Shown in pieces: positions 49,501-58,273 of a stretch of 64,000 nucleotides of DNA. The stretch is taken from assembly GCA_946414805.1 (NCBI GenBank), contig CAMKPZ010000002.1, forward strand, positions 62,001-126,000. The letters run 5' to 3'. The translations under genes and the position numbers were made by a program. Source of the stretch: an uncultured Bacteroidales bacterium. GTDB taxonomy: Bacteria; Bacteroidota; Bacteroidia; Bacteroidales; Paludibacteraceae. How positions within the stretch are numbered: position 1 is the stretch's first letter; the number at the start of each line of letters is the position of its first letter. The notes beneath the pieces are model-generated. The model had not been told where the DNA came from and did no database searches. It was given only the letters and a program-made list of their open reading frames with translations.

Positions 49501-52228
49501 AAAACTGCAGTTTCAGGCTGATATTCCACTGCCTTCCTTTGCTGTAGAAGAAATAGATGTTGTCCTTGGTGTTCTCTGAAACAGTCGTGGTGGTCGTGCT
49601 GGCGGACCAGGCTTTTTCGATATAGTATTGGTTGAGCACGTTGGTCACGTTGCCTCGGATGGTAGCGCGGATCGGTCCCATGTCGAAGGCATAGCTGGCT
49701 CGGAGGTCGAGGCTGCCGCCCAGCGGACAGCGGTACGGCTCTACGATGTTCATCACTTTGCCCGGCGTGAGGTCGCTTCCCGAGAAGGAGTAGTAACTGT
49801 AGTTGCGGTCGTACAGCGTGTATTCGCCGCCGATACGGAAGCCTTTGAACGGTTTGAAGAGGATACCGAAGTTAGCCGTGGTCTGTGCCTGTCCGCCGAC
49901 GTGGATGCCCTTCATGTTCACTTTTGCCCAGAAATGGTCGGGCGCGCCGATCTGGGTCACTTGTCCGTCCGCGGTCATAGGCATGCCGTGCTCGTCGTAG
50001 GCGTAACCCACCACGCTGTCGCGGTCCCATTTCCAGTCGCCGAGGGAGACCATTGCGCTGATCTCCAGCCATTTGGTCGGACGAACCTTACCCTCGAACT
50101 CCAGTCCCATGTGTCGCGCGCCCACGCCCGTCATATTAAGGTAGTAATTGGTCACTTGGTCGTTGAGCGTGCCGTATTTGGTCATGGCTTTGTCCATCCA
50201 TTCGGTGAAATAGCCGTTCACGTGAATCGAAGCGTATTGGTTCTCAAAGCCGTAACCGATCTCGACGGACGCGATCTGCTCGTTGCGGGCTTGGTTGTTG
50301 ATGGCGTTGGATGTGCTGACAGACATGTAGATATTCTGGTATTTCGGCGCACGGCTGATGTAACCGGCGTTGACGAAGACGTTGTGCCATTTGGCGAACT
50401 TGTAGTTCAGACCGCCCTTGATTGTTCCGCTCACGCGTACAACGGAGTCGCGCGCGGTTACATTATTGTAATAGTAGCGGTCGGTACGCCAGTTATGGTT
50501 GAAAGAGAGCGATCCGTTGATGAACGCCGAGAGATTGTTCTTGCTGTATTCCAGGCTTCCGAAGATTCCTTCTTGCACGATCGTACCTGTGTAGTCGCGG
50601 TAGGCGATGTCGCCAACTCCTAATTTCTCGGTTACCCAGTTGATGTCAGCGGCATTGGGATTATTCGCAGGATTGACTTTGCTACGCGTAGCGTCGATAT
50701 AATAACTGCCGCCGAAGAGGTCGCTTACGACCGCTTGGTGAATACCTTGGTAGTAACGCACATCCACACCGGCGGTCAGTTCCAGACAATCAAGGAATTT
50801 CCTGTCGTAGGTTGAGACGAGGCCCACCCAGTTGTGGTAGTTGCGGTTCTCGCAGATGACGAGTTCCGAACCGGACTCGGAAGCGGCGTTGATCTCCTGT
50901 ACCATCGCGTAATCGAACATACCGGTTACGGGGTCGCGGAAGGTAGTGGTGATCTGACCGTTCGCTGCTCCGTTGGTGAGGTCGCTGTACGAATAAGCCG
51001 AACCGTAGCCGTTCTCCGCCGTGCGTCCGAAACCGCGTCCGATGGAGACATAAGCGGTGGTGGAAAGGCTGCTCATGTCGTCGATCTGCCAGATATGGTT
51101 GAGGCTGATCTGCGGTTTGTGGTATTGGTTGTAGTTCGTTCCCGCTTGTTTGCCGTCGCGTCCTAGACCGTAGGAAGGGTTGTATCTGCGGCGATCCATG
51201 CCGGACGGCATGTATTGCGCTACGCGGTTCCATTCCGCCAGCGTCAGCGCGCCGTAACGTCCTGCCGGACGGGTCCAGTGCCACTGCGGCGCACCGAAGC
51301 CGGTGAGCGAGAGCTGGTGGTTCTCGTTGATGCGTTTGGAGATGTTGGCGAAATAGCTGTATCCTTGGAAACTTGTTCCCTGAATATATCCGTTGCCCCA
51401 TGTGCGGGAGCCTAATACCGTGATCGCCCAGCCGTTTTTCATCAGACCTGTGCTCACGGTAAACATCACCTTGTTGTATCCGTCGTTTCCCATGGAGTAG
51501 GAGATAGCTCCGCCTTTCTTGGCGTCTATACCGCGGGTGACGATGTTGATCGTACCGCCCACAGAAGGTGCTGACAGCTTGGACGCACCCATACCGCGCT
51601 GGGTCTGCATGACGGATGTCACATCGCTCAGACCTTGCCAGTTGCTCCAATAGACCGTACCGCCCTCCATGTCGTTCATCGGCACACCGTTGACCATCGT
51701 CGCTACGTTCGTGTTGTCGAAGCCGCGCATCCAGATCTCCGAGTCGCCCCAGCCGCCGCCTTGGCCGTTGGCATGCACGCCCGGCGTGTTCTTCAGCACC
51801 TCCGGGAACTCCTGCCCGGCGAGACGCTCCTCTATCTCCAATGCAGTCACTTGGCTCACCGCCACCGGCGTTTGCTGGGTACGCGCCATCTGCCCCGTGA
51901 TCGTAACATCCTCTAATGCAATCGCTTCCGGCTCCAGACGGATGACGCCGAGGTCGATGCTTTTGTCTTTCGACTTTCGACTTTCTACTACTAAGGTCTT
52001 GTAACCGACATAAGATAGCTGCAAGGTTGCTCCGGACTCCACGTTGATTGTGAAATTACCATCCAGATCGGTCACAATACCATTCGTGGTGCCGGTTTCG
52101 AGTACCGATACGCCGATAAGCTCTTCGCCCGTCTTGGCGTCGCGTACACTACCGTTCACTTTGACTGTCTGCGCTTGGAGACTAATACAAGCCAGAACGC
52201 AGAGGAATAGGGTAATGATTTTTCTCAT
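49499..52228 (-). CDS. TonB-dependent receptor with CarboxypepD_reg-like domain
   Basis: A 909-residue outer-membrane transporter. Signal peptide (ITLFLCVLACISLQA), then a CarboxypepD_reg-like beta-sandwich at 24-100 (VKVNGSVRDAKTGEELIGVS), a plug domain about 105-225 (EIEERLAGQEFPEVLKNTPG, GAPSVGGTINIVTRG type) and a 22-strand barrel ending in QWNISLKLQF with the terminal Phe. The substrate is not evident; the companion lipoprotein and OB-fold protein suggest a surface-bound ligand. Residues 81-88 are heptamer-encoded. Confidence 0.95.
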   Translation of the reverse strand: MRKIITLFLCVLACISLQAQTVKVNGSVRDAKTGEELIGVSVLETGTTNGIVTDLDGNFTINVESGATLQLSYVGYKTLVVESRKSKDKSIDLGVIRLEPEAIALEDVTITGQMARTQQTPVAVSQVTALEIEERLAGQEFPEVLKNTPGVHANGQGGGWGDSEIWMRGFDNTNVATMVNGVPMNDMEGGTVYWSNWQGLSDVTSVMQTQRGMGASKLSAPSVGGTINIVTRGIDAKKGGAISYSMGNDGYNKVMFTVSTGLMKNGWAITVLGSRTWGNGYIQGTSFQGYSYFANISKRINENHQLSLTGFGAPQWHWTRPAGRYGALTLAEWNRVAQYMPSGMDRRRYNPSYGLGRDGKQAGTNYNQYHKPQISLNHIWQIDDMSSLSTTAYVSIGRGFGRTAENGYGSAYSYSDLTNGAANGQITTTFRDPVTGMFDYAMVQEINAASESGSELVICENRNYHNWVGLVSTYDRKFLDCLELTAGVDVRYYQGIHQAVVSDLFGGSYYIDATRSKVNPANNPNAADINWVTEKLGVGDIAYRDYTGTIVQEGIFGSLEYSKNNLSAFINGSLSFNHNWRTDRYYYNNVTARDSVVRVSGTIKGGLNYKFAKWHNVFVNAGYISRAPKYQNIYMSVSTSNAINNQARNEQIASVEIGYGFENQYASIHVNGYFTEWMDKAMTKYGTLNDQVTNYYLNMTGVGARHMGLEFEGKVRPTKWLEISAMVSLGDWKWDRDSVVGYAYDEHGMPMTADGQVTQIGAPDHFWAKVNMKGIHVGGQAQTTANFGILFKPFKGFRIGGEYTLYDRNYSYYSFSGSDLTPGKVMNIVEPYRCPLGGSLDLRASYAFDMGPIRATIRGNVTNVLNQYYIEKAWSASTTTTTVSENTKDNIYFFYSKGRQWNISLKLQF
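51967..51987. repeat. Heptamer array inside the TonB receptor gene
   Basis: CTTTCGA, CTTTCGA, CTTTCTA. On the coding strand it gives ESRKSK, between the regulatory domain and the plug. The same unit type fills 45519-45567 and recurs in secA. Confidence 0.85.
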
Positions 52229-52245
52229 AAAAGTTTGTTATATTA

Positions 52246-52280
52246 ATTGTGCATTGTGAATTGTGAATTGTGAATTGTAC
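52246..52280. repeat. Heptamer array, five units
   Basis: ATTGTGC, ATTGTGA, ATTGTGA, ATTGTGA, ATTGTAC, followed in phase by ATTTAAT that contains the stop codon of the nuclease gene. Confidence 0.95.
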
Positions 52281-52282
52281 AT

Positions 52283-53071
52283 TTAATAAACCCCGTTCAG
52301 CAGTTTGGCTAACCGGATGCCGGCGATGTAGAGTTGTTCCTCCATTGGCTCGTGCCAGCGGTAGATATAATGGTACGTGTTCCCGTCCCATGTGGCTTGG
52401 TACGCATAGATGGCTTCCGTAAAATGGTAGTTGCGCAGCAGTAACTCCTCTTCGCTCATTTGGAGGATCGCTTTCTTCTTCCATCCGTATTTATGCGTCA
52501 GCATCTGTGCGTACTCGGTGTAGCTATAGCCCTGGGACTCAATCAGATTGGTGTCCCAAACGGTATGCAGACGGGTGTTGCGGCCGAACCATTGCATCTT
52601 CACGGTATTGCCGCCCTTGTCATCCATATGCGCCGTGTGCATCGGGCAGAACCGGTCGCCTGCCAGATGAACGATGAACCGCAGAGTGTGGTCCCGGGTA
52701 GGATCGGCTTTAGCCTCTGCAACCAGACTGTCCATCGCCCGGAAGAGGTTACCGCCTTCTTTCGGGTAATCGGTCAGTGCGGCTACTACGGCACTGTCGC
52801 TCATTCCTCCGTCGAAATCCTGGAAATGCCAGTCGTAACTCGTCGGGTAGATAGTGTCGCTCTTGATCTCGTCCGGCCAGTTCGCATAATAGATCATCCC
52901 CTGTTTGCCGAGGAGCTTGTCTACTTTCTTGCGTGTGCCGCAGTTGAGGTTGTCATACGCGATCTTGGCAATGATCCGGTGTCCCTCTTGTCCCCAAGAG
53001 AATGCAGGCACGCTGTATATACTCATGCCCGTCAGACATACCAGCACATAAAGAATCTGTTTCTTGTTCAT
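52283..53071 (-). CDS. Secreted S1/P1-type nuclease
   Basis: A 262-residue zinc nuclease exported by MNKKQILYVLVCLTGMSIYS with the mature N terminus at W of SWGQEGHRI, whose Trp amine and His bind zinc. Other ligands: D in YANWPDEIKSD, H in RFIVHLAGDRFCPMHTAH, and D in HTVWDTNLIESQG. The family cuts single-stranded DNA and RNA without sequence preference, and often removes 3'-phosphates; here it probably scavenges nucleic acids in the periplasm. It lies upstream of the TonB receptor in the same direction. Confidence 0.93.
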   Translation of the reverse strand: MNKKQILYVLVCLTGMSIYSVPAFSWGQEGHRIIAKIAYDNLNCGTRKKVDKLLGKQGMIYYANWPDEIKSDTIYPTSYDWHFQDFDGGMSDSAVVAALTDYPKEGGNLFRAMDSLVAEAKADPTRDHTLRFIVHLAGDRFCPMHTAHMDDKGGNTVKMQWFGRNTRLHTVWDTNLIESQGYSYTEYAQMLTHKYGWKKKAILQMSEEELLLRNYHFTEAIYAYQATWDGNTYHYIYRWHEPMEEQLYIAGIRLAKLLNGVY

Positions 53072-53086
53072 AAGTCCCTTGTTTGA

Positions 53087-53536
53087 TCAGGGTTTGTTTT
53101 CTTCGGTATTTTCTTTGTTCCGCTTTCGCGCCAACTGGTGCTTGAAAAACAGGTTGACGATCATCACCGCTGCCGTGCCGATAACAGCCTCGCCGAACAT
53201 GCCGTAGCCGCATAGACAGCCGATGGCTGCTGCGCACCATACGGTGGCTGCCGTCGTCAGACCTTTGATCGTGTCGCCATGCTTGAAGATAATTCCTGCA
53301 CCTAAAAAACCGATACCGGAAACAACCTGCGCAATGATACGCGAGTTATCTCCGTTTTCCATTGTGGGAGACATTAGAACGTAGAGTGCGCTTCCGATTG
53401 CTATCAACGTGATAGTTCGTGTTCCCACTACTTTGCCGTGCCACTCGCGCTCCAAACCGATCAAGTAGCCCAACGCCATTGCAAGCGCTACTTTGGCTAC
53501 TGCTCCCAGCCAGCCTGTTTGGGTAAATAATTCCAT
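53087..53536 (-). CDS. mgtC: MgtC/SapB family membrane protein
   Basis: A 149-residue inner-membrane protein with four hydrophobic segments. It carries the MgtC signature GYLIGLEREWHGKVVGTRTI, then GSALYVLMSP and VSGIGFLGAGIIFKHGDTIK. Homologues are linked to Mg2+ limitation and modulation of ATP synthase. Small C-terminal basic tail. Own promoter at 53557-53587, divergent from nadK. Confidence 0.9.
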   Translation of the reverse strand: MELFTQTGWLGAVAKVALAMALGYLIGLEREWHGKVVGTRTITLIAIGSALYVLMSPTMENGDNSRIIAQVVSGIGFLGAGIIFKHGDTIKGLTTAATVWCAAAIGCLCGYGMFGEAVIGTAAVMIVNLFFKHQLARKRNKENTEENKP

Positions 53537-53556
53537 ACATTCCTCCTATTCGGCTG

Positions 53557-53587
53557 CAAAGATACGAAAAAAATCTTACATATGCAA
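53557..53587 (-). promoter_or_regulatory. Promoter of the mgtC gene
   Basis: TTG (53585-53587), CATATGT, and TATCTTTG (53557-53564) on the minus strand; spacing 20 bp. Confidence 0.75.
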
Positions 53588-53613
53588 GAATTCACAAAAT
53601 AAAATTCTTTTTA

Positions 53614-53645
53614 TTTGCGTATGTGCTTTTTTTGTTGTATCTTTG
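53614..53645 (+). promoter_or_regulatory. Promoter of nadK-lgt-fmt
   Basis: TTTG (53614-53617), CGTATGTG, and TATCTTTG (53638-53645); spacing 20 bp. Confidence 0.78.
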
Positions 53646-53678
53646 CAGGCGAATTTTAAATTAGCCTATTGTGCCCTT

Positions 53679-54572
53679 ATGACAATTGCGATTTTCGGAA
53701 ATGCGATGAAGACGAACACCTTGACCGAGGTGCGCCATATATTGCAGTTTATGGAGGAGAAGGATGTTCATGTCCTTCTCTCGCAAGAGTTGCGCCAGGA
53801 GTTGGACCTGCGTGAGTACCCCGGATTTCCGGAGAACTGGGATGGGGAGCACCAGCCCGAGAATGTCTATGGCGAACCCATTGATTTTGCCCTCTCGGTC
53901 GGTGGTGACGGTACCTTCCTTACTTCCGCAGCCGCTATCGGTGATAAGAATATTCCGATCTTGGGCGTCAACTGTGGTCATCTGGGATTCCTCGCCGAGG
54001 TGCAGACCCAGGATCTTGACGGGATCCTCAGGCAGTTGGTCGATGGCCAGTATACGATTGAGCAACGCAGCCTGCTGAGCCTCACCGTGCTGGATCATGA
54101 CGGTGTGGCGCGGGACGGACTGATCCTCTCGCCCAATGCTCTCAATGAGATCGCGATCCTCAAGCAAGGTCTTACGAACATGTTGACGATTGAGACGCAC
54201 GTGAACGGCGAACTGCTCCATACCTATCATTCCGACGGCCTTGTTATCGCTACGCCTACCGGTAGTACTGCGTATAACCTCTCTATCGGAGGACCGCTTA
54301 TGGTGCCGCAGAATAGAGGGATTATCCTCACTCCGATCGCTCCGCACAGCCTGACGGTCAAACCGATCGTAGTGCCCGATGACTGGCGGTTGGATATCCG
54401 GGTCGCCAGCCGCTACGATGCGTTTATGGTTTCCGTGGACGGGCGCAGCCAGAGTCTGAGTACGGATATGAGTCTGCATATAGAGCGTGCGCCGTATACG
54501 GTCAAAGTGGTGCAGATAGGCGATAATAGTTTCTTGAAGAGTCTGCGTACGAAATTGAATTGGGGAAAATGA
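53679..54572 (+). CDS. nadK: NAD kinase
   Basis: Phosphorylates NAD to NADP. It has 297 residues from MTIAIFGNAMKTNTLTEVRH; upstream codons in frame lie in the promoter. The key motif GGDGT is at 75-79 (D77 catalytic), and the NE/D region (SPNALNEIAILKQG) and GLVIATPTGSTAYNLSIGGP follow. First gene of a plus-strand operon; its TGA overlaps the lgt ATG. Confidence 0.96.
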   Translation: MTIAIFGNAMKTNTLTEVRHILQFMEEKDVHVLLSQELRQELDLREYPGFPENWDGEHQPENVYGEPIDFALSVGGDGTFLTSAAAIGDKNIPILGVNCGHLGFLAEVQTQDLDGILRQLVDGQYTIEQRSLLSLTVLDHDGVARDGLILSPNALNEIAILKQGLTNMLTIETHVNGELLHTYHSDGLVIATPTGSTAYNLSIGGPLMVPQNRGIILTPIAPHSLTVKPIVVPDDWRLDIRVASRYDAFMVSVDGRSQSLSTDMSLHIERAPYTVKVVQIGDNSFLKSLRTKLNWGK

Positions 54573-55498
54573 TTTTTAATGCAATTGTTTGGGATGTTGA
54601 TCCGGTGCTGGTTCCTTTCGGCGACGGCGGTATCCGTTGGTACGGCCTGCTGTGGGCGATTGGTCTCTATGTCTGCTGGAAGATTAACGAATGGATGTAT
54701 AAGCGGGAGAACTGTCCCGCGGAGTGGCCGGATCAGCTCTTCTTCTGGATGGCTGCCGGTGTGATCATCGGTGCCCGTCTGGGCCATTGCTGGTTCTATG
54801 AGTGGCACCAGTATGGCGAACCCTGGCATCTCTTCGGATGGGAGTTTACGTACCGCAATCCCTATATCGAGCACCCTTTGAAGCTCCTTTATATCTGGGA
54901 GGGCGGGTTGAGCAGTCATGGCGGCGCAATCGGTCTGATCACGGCGGCTGTCTTGCTCAATAAGTATAAGTTCAGCCGCTATCCGCAGTTCGCTACCAGC
55001 TGGATATGGATCCTCGATCGCCTTTGTGTCGGGGTCTGTATCACGGGCGCACTCATCCGACTGGGCAACCTCTTCAATAGTGAGATTTACGGCGGTCCGA
55101 CCGATCTGCCGTGGGGATTTGTCTTCGTTCGGGATGGTCAGACCGTGCCGTGTCATCCTACCCAGATATACGAAATGCTTTACTGCCTCGTCGCGTTTGC
55201 TGTCACCTGTCCGATGTATCGTTATACCTCGGCGCGCAGACGCGAAGGACTGCTTCTGGGAGTCTTTCTGGAGATCGTCTTCTTCACGCGCTTCTGCTTG
55301 GAGTTTATCAAGAATGACCAGGAGGCTTTCGAAGCCAATCATCTCCTGAATATGGGGCAATGGCTCAGCATCCCGTTCATCCTGTTGGGCTTATTCCTTA
55401 TTATACGCGCGTACATGCGCCCGTTGAGTCCCGTCGTGGAGAAACAGCCGGTGAGTCTGGATCCGAAGTATCGGCAAAATGAGAAAAAGAAAAAATGA
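54569..55498 (+). CDS. lgt: Phosphatidylglycerol--prolipoprotein diacylglyceryl transferase
   Basis: Integral membrane enzyme that attaches the first lipid to prolipoproteins. It has 309 residues with seven hydrophobic segments and the Lgt signature GGLSSHGGAIGLITAAVLLN preceded by ARLGHCWFYEW. A TTG three codons upstream is possible, but the ATG at 54569 overlaps the nadK stop in the usual ATGA manner and is preferred. Its own stop overlaps the fmt start. Confidence 0.95.
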   Translation: MIFNAIVWDVDPVLVPFGDGGIRWYGLLWAIGLYVCWKINEWMYKRENCPAEWPDQLFFWMAAGVIIGARLGHCWFYEWHQYGEPWHLFGWEFTYRNPYIEHPLKLLYIWEGGLSSHGGAIGLITAAVLLNKYKFSRYPQFATSWIWILDRLCVGVCITGALIRLGNLFNSEIYGGPTDLPWGFVFVRDGQTVPCHPTQIYEMLYCLVAFAVTCPMYRYTSARRREGLLLGVFLEIVFFTRFCLEFIKNDQEAFEANHLLNMGQWLSIPFILLGLFLIIRAYMRPLSPVVEKQPVSLDPKYRQNEKKKK

Positions 55499-56433
55499 AG
55501 AAATCAGATTTACGAATAGTCTTTTTAGGTACGCCCGAGTTCGCTACCGCAAGCCTGCGTGCGCTCGTAGAGGGCGGTTATAATGTTGTGGCGGTTGTCA
55601 CGATGCCGGATAAACCCGCCGGACGCGGACACCAGCTCCGCTATTCCGATGTGAAGCAGTATGCCCTCTCGGTGGGAATACCGGTTCTACAACCCGAGAA
55701 ACTCAAGGATGAAGACTTCATCGCTCAGCTCCGTTCCTGTCAGGCGGATCTGCAGATCGTGGTCGCTTTCCGTATGCTGCCTGAAGTCGTTTGGACAATG
55801 CCCCGTCTGGGTACGTTCAACCTCCATGCCTCGTTGCTGCCTCAGTACCGCGGGGCGGCGCCGATCAACTGGGCGGTCATGAACGGCGATGCTGAAACCG
55901 GTGCTACCACTTTCATGCTCAAGCATGAGATAGACACAGGAAACATGATTCTTCAGGAGCGCCTGCCGATCGGTCCCGATGAGAATGTCGGTTCGGTGCA
56001 TGATCGGCTCATGGCGATGGGAGCGGGATTGGTCACGCGTACCGTCGATCTGATTATCGATTGCGAAACGCGCGGAGTGGAACTGCCTACTACGCCCCAG
56101 CCGGAGATAGCCGAACTGCGCCCTGCGCCGAAGATCTTCAAAGAGACATGTGAGATTCCTTTCTCCCGTCTCACCGCGCAGGAGGTGCATAATTTCGTGC
56201 GTGGGCTCAGTCCGTACCCTGCGGCGTGGACGAACCTCTCCGTCAATGGGCAGACTGTCGAGAATGTCAAGATCTACAGCGTTGAACCAATCACCGGTCA
56301 CCAGTCACCGATCACCAATAAAGACATTATCATCCCTTGCCGCGAAGGCGCTGTGCGCATCCTCGAACTTCAGGCCCCCGGAAAAAAACGCATGGACACC
56401 AGATCTTTCCTCAACGGCCTTCATAATTCATAA
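55495..56433 (+). CDS. fmt: Methionyl-tRNA formyltransferase
   Basis: Formylates initiator Met-tRNA. It has 312 residues with an N-terminal Rossmann domain (RIVFLGTPEFATASLRALVE), the catalytic stretch FNLHASLLPQYRGAAPINWA (N, H) and HEIDTG (D), and the C-terminal OB-like domain. Residues 265-276 (NQSPVTS-like reading ITGHQSPITN) are encoded by five heptamers (56287-56321), and the last codons CTT CAT AAT TCA TAA read through another heptamer run, so both the C-terminal domain and the stop are shaped by these repeats. Confidence 0.95.
   Translation: MKKSDLRIVFLGTPEFATASLRALVEGGYNVVAVVTMPDKPAGRGHQLRYSDVKQYALSVGIPVLQPEKLKDEDFIAQLRSCQADLQIVVAFRMLPEVVWTMPRLGTFNLHASLLPQYRGAAPINWAVMNGDAETGATTFMLKHEIDTGNMILQERLPIGPDENVGSVHDRLMAMGAGLVTRTVDLIIDCETRGVELPTTPQPEIAELRPAPKIFKETCEIPFSRLTAQEVHNFVRGLSPYPAAWTNLSVNGQTVENVKIYSVEPITGHQSPITNKDIIIPCREGAVRILELQAPGKKRMDTRSFLNGLHNS
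56287..56321. repeat. Heptamer array inside fmt
   Basis: CCAATCA, CCGGTCA, CCAGTCA, CCGATCA, CCAATAA; five units, consensus CCRRTCA, in frame. Confidence 0.9.
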
Positions 56434-56446
56434 TTTATAATCCCCC

Positions 56447-56998
56447 GTGCTCGATTACCTTGCGCTCATAGATAAGTATTACGCTTCCTCGCCGGAGCTC
56501 CGTCATGTGCTGGTGACCCATAGTCGCCAGGTGGCGGATCGTGCTTTAGCGGTCGTCGATGCCCATCCTCAGTGGGTGGAGCAGGGGCTTGTGGACCGTA
56601 CTTTTGTCGAGGAGGCCGCAATGCTCCACGATATAGGGATTATCTATTGCTCGGCGCCGAAGATCTATTGCAACGGACCGCATTCTTATATCGAGCATGG
56701 TTTTCTGGGAGCCGAACTCCTTCGTTCCGAAGGGCTGCCCAAGCATGCTTTGGTCGCGGAGCGCCATACCGGCACGGGTATCACGATCGAGCAGATCGAA
56801 CGGGAGGAACTGCCGATCCCCGAACGCGATTACTGCCCGCGTTCGCTCGAAGAGAAAATCATCTGCTATGCAGACAAGTTCTATTCCAAAAGCCACCTCG
56901 GAGAAGAAGTGCCTTTGGACAAAATCAAATACAACATTTGGAAATACGGTTCAGAGGCTTTTAACCGCTGGCAGGAACTGGTGGCGCTTTGCGGATAG
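56447..56998 (+). CDS. HD-domain phosphohydrolase
   Basis: A 183-residue metal-dependent phosphohydrolase-type protein with GTG start at 56447. HD motif order: H in VLVTHSRQVADRAL, HD in EEAAMLHDIGIIYCSAPKIY, H in NGPHSYIEHGFLGAELL, and D in IICYADKFYSKS. Substrate unknown; relatives act on nucleotides. It follows fmt by 13 bp and is the last gene of the nadK operon. Confidence 0.88.
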   Translation: MLDYLALIDKYYASSPELRHVLVTHSRQVADRALAVVDAHPQWVEQGLVDRTFVEEAAMLHDIGIIYCSAPKIYCNGPHSYIEHGFLGAELLRSEGLPKHALVAERHTGTGITIEQIEREELPIPERDYCPRSLEEKIICYADKFYSKSHLGEEVPLDKIKYNIWKYGSEAFNRWQELVALCG

Positions 56999-57002
56999 TT
57001 TC

Positions 57003-57037
57003 CTTTGTACATTGTACATTGTCCCTTTGTACATCAC
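57003..57037. repeat. Heptamer array between convergent genes
   Basis: CTTTGTA, CATTGTA, CATTGTC, CCTTTGT, ACATCAC. It fills the 40-bp gap between the HD gene and the DUF3078 stop codon. Unit type as at 31486 and 34558. Confidence 0.85.
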
Positions 57038-57038
57038 T

Positions 57039-58205
57039 TTACCTGAATTTATGCGCGAAGCCCACGGAGAGCAACTCGCGGAACTGGATCTTGGCATGCG
57101 TGTCGCCTGTCATGATCACTGAACTGTCATACCGCGGATGAAGCATCAGCTGCGCGGAGAGAAAGCGGTTGATGATAAAGTCGCAGTTGACCTCCAGATC
57201 CAGTTCTACGTGGTGATAATTGGTGTAGCAGAAGAATTTGGTCTCTAATGCCACCTCTCGCACCGGCTTCCATGTATATTCCACGCGCACGGACGAACCG
57301 ATATTATGTTGGGTTCGTTGGCCGGCCTCCAATCCGTAATCGGTCGAGAGCACGCGCGCGGTGTCTGCGATGTGAATCACTTTGTACGACACCGGCGATA
57401 CGGAGATGGACAGGTTCTTCACCGGTTTGTAATCGATACCGAATGCCGCATTGAAGCGGAAAGGCGAGAACGGAGCGGATTTCAGCTCCATCGAGTTGGA
57501 TTTGTAGGTCGGCAGCAGACGGGTCTCTATCTCCGCGGAGATGGAGGTGAAGAGTTTCGGTACGATCCGCAGGTTGGCCTTCGAATAGATACGGAAGAGG
57601 TCGTCGGTGGTATTCACTTTATGCAGGCTGTCGGCTGAAACGGTCGAACCGCCGATGCGCCATTCGCCTGTGTTTTCCCATGTGAAGCGGTCGGAGATAT
57701 AACTGACCTGACCTTTGGCTATTCCCAGACCCGCAAAAGACGACGATCCGCCCTGATACCAGTTGCTGGTCACGTAGTTCTGGGTGATCTGCAGCATGAC
57801 GGTCGCCTCTCTCCGCCATGGCGAACGCATGTTACGGATCGCTTGTAACACATCGTTGCGGTCTTCCACTTCGTCCTTGACCCATGATTTCTCAACCGCT
57901 ATAGTCGGGAGTTGCTCTAATTTTTGCGTCATCAGATTGGCGTTCGCCGTGCGTAGCGAATCGATCTCCCGCAACTCGCGCTCGATCGAATCCATCCGCA
58001 TGATCTCCGCTATACTGAGGGTGTCAACGGTGTCTCCCGCGTGGATCTGTGCGCTCTGTTGCGCAATCATATCCAGCAGCACCAGATCTATGTCGGCCGT
58101 CGTCGGCTGGTCCTGCAGACGGAAGGTGTCTGTATATAATTGTTGTGCCGTCACATTCATGGCGGCACAAAACAATCCTGCTATAATAAATACTTTAATC
58201 TTCAA
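57039..58205 (-). CDS. DUF3078 family outer-membrane-like protein
   Basis: A 388-residue exported protein. No ATG precedes the signal peptide in the right place; I take the TTG at 58205 (KIKVFIIAGLFCAAMNVTAQ). The frame stays open far upstream, but there it runs over secA in another frame and has no signal. The mature part has a coiled region (MDSIERELREIDSLRTANAN) and then a DUF3078 domain with NYVTSNWYQGGSSSFAGLG, ending in a barrel-like FAHKFR. Role unknown; outer membrane likely. Confidence 0.8.
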   Translation of the reverse strand: MKIKVFIIAGLFCAAMNVTAQQLYTDTFRLQDQPTTADIDLVLLDMIAQQSAQIHAGDTVDTLSIAEIMRMDSIERELREIDSLRTANANLMTQKLEQLPTIAVEKSWVKDEVEDRNDVLQAIRNMRSPWRREATVMLQITQNYVTSNWYQGGSSSFAGLGIAKGQVSYISDRFTWENTGEWRIGGSTVSADSLHKVNTTDDLFRIYSKANLRIVPKLFTSISAEIETRLLPTYKSNSMELKSAPFSPFRFNAAFGIDYKPVKNLSISVSPVSYKVIHIADTARVLSTDYGLEAGQRTQHNIGSSVRVEYTWKPVREVALETKFFCYTNYHHVELDLEVNCDFIINRFLSAQLMLHPRYDSSVIMTGDTHAKIQFRELLSVGFAHKFR

Positions 58206-58273
58206 ATAGGTCTTTTTGCTTTGAGCGGCATTGCCGCGGTCTTTCGGTCTTTCTACTTGAGTGAAGCGGTCTG

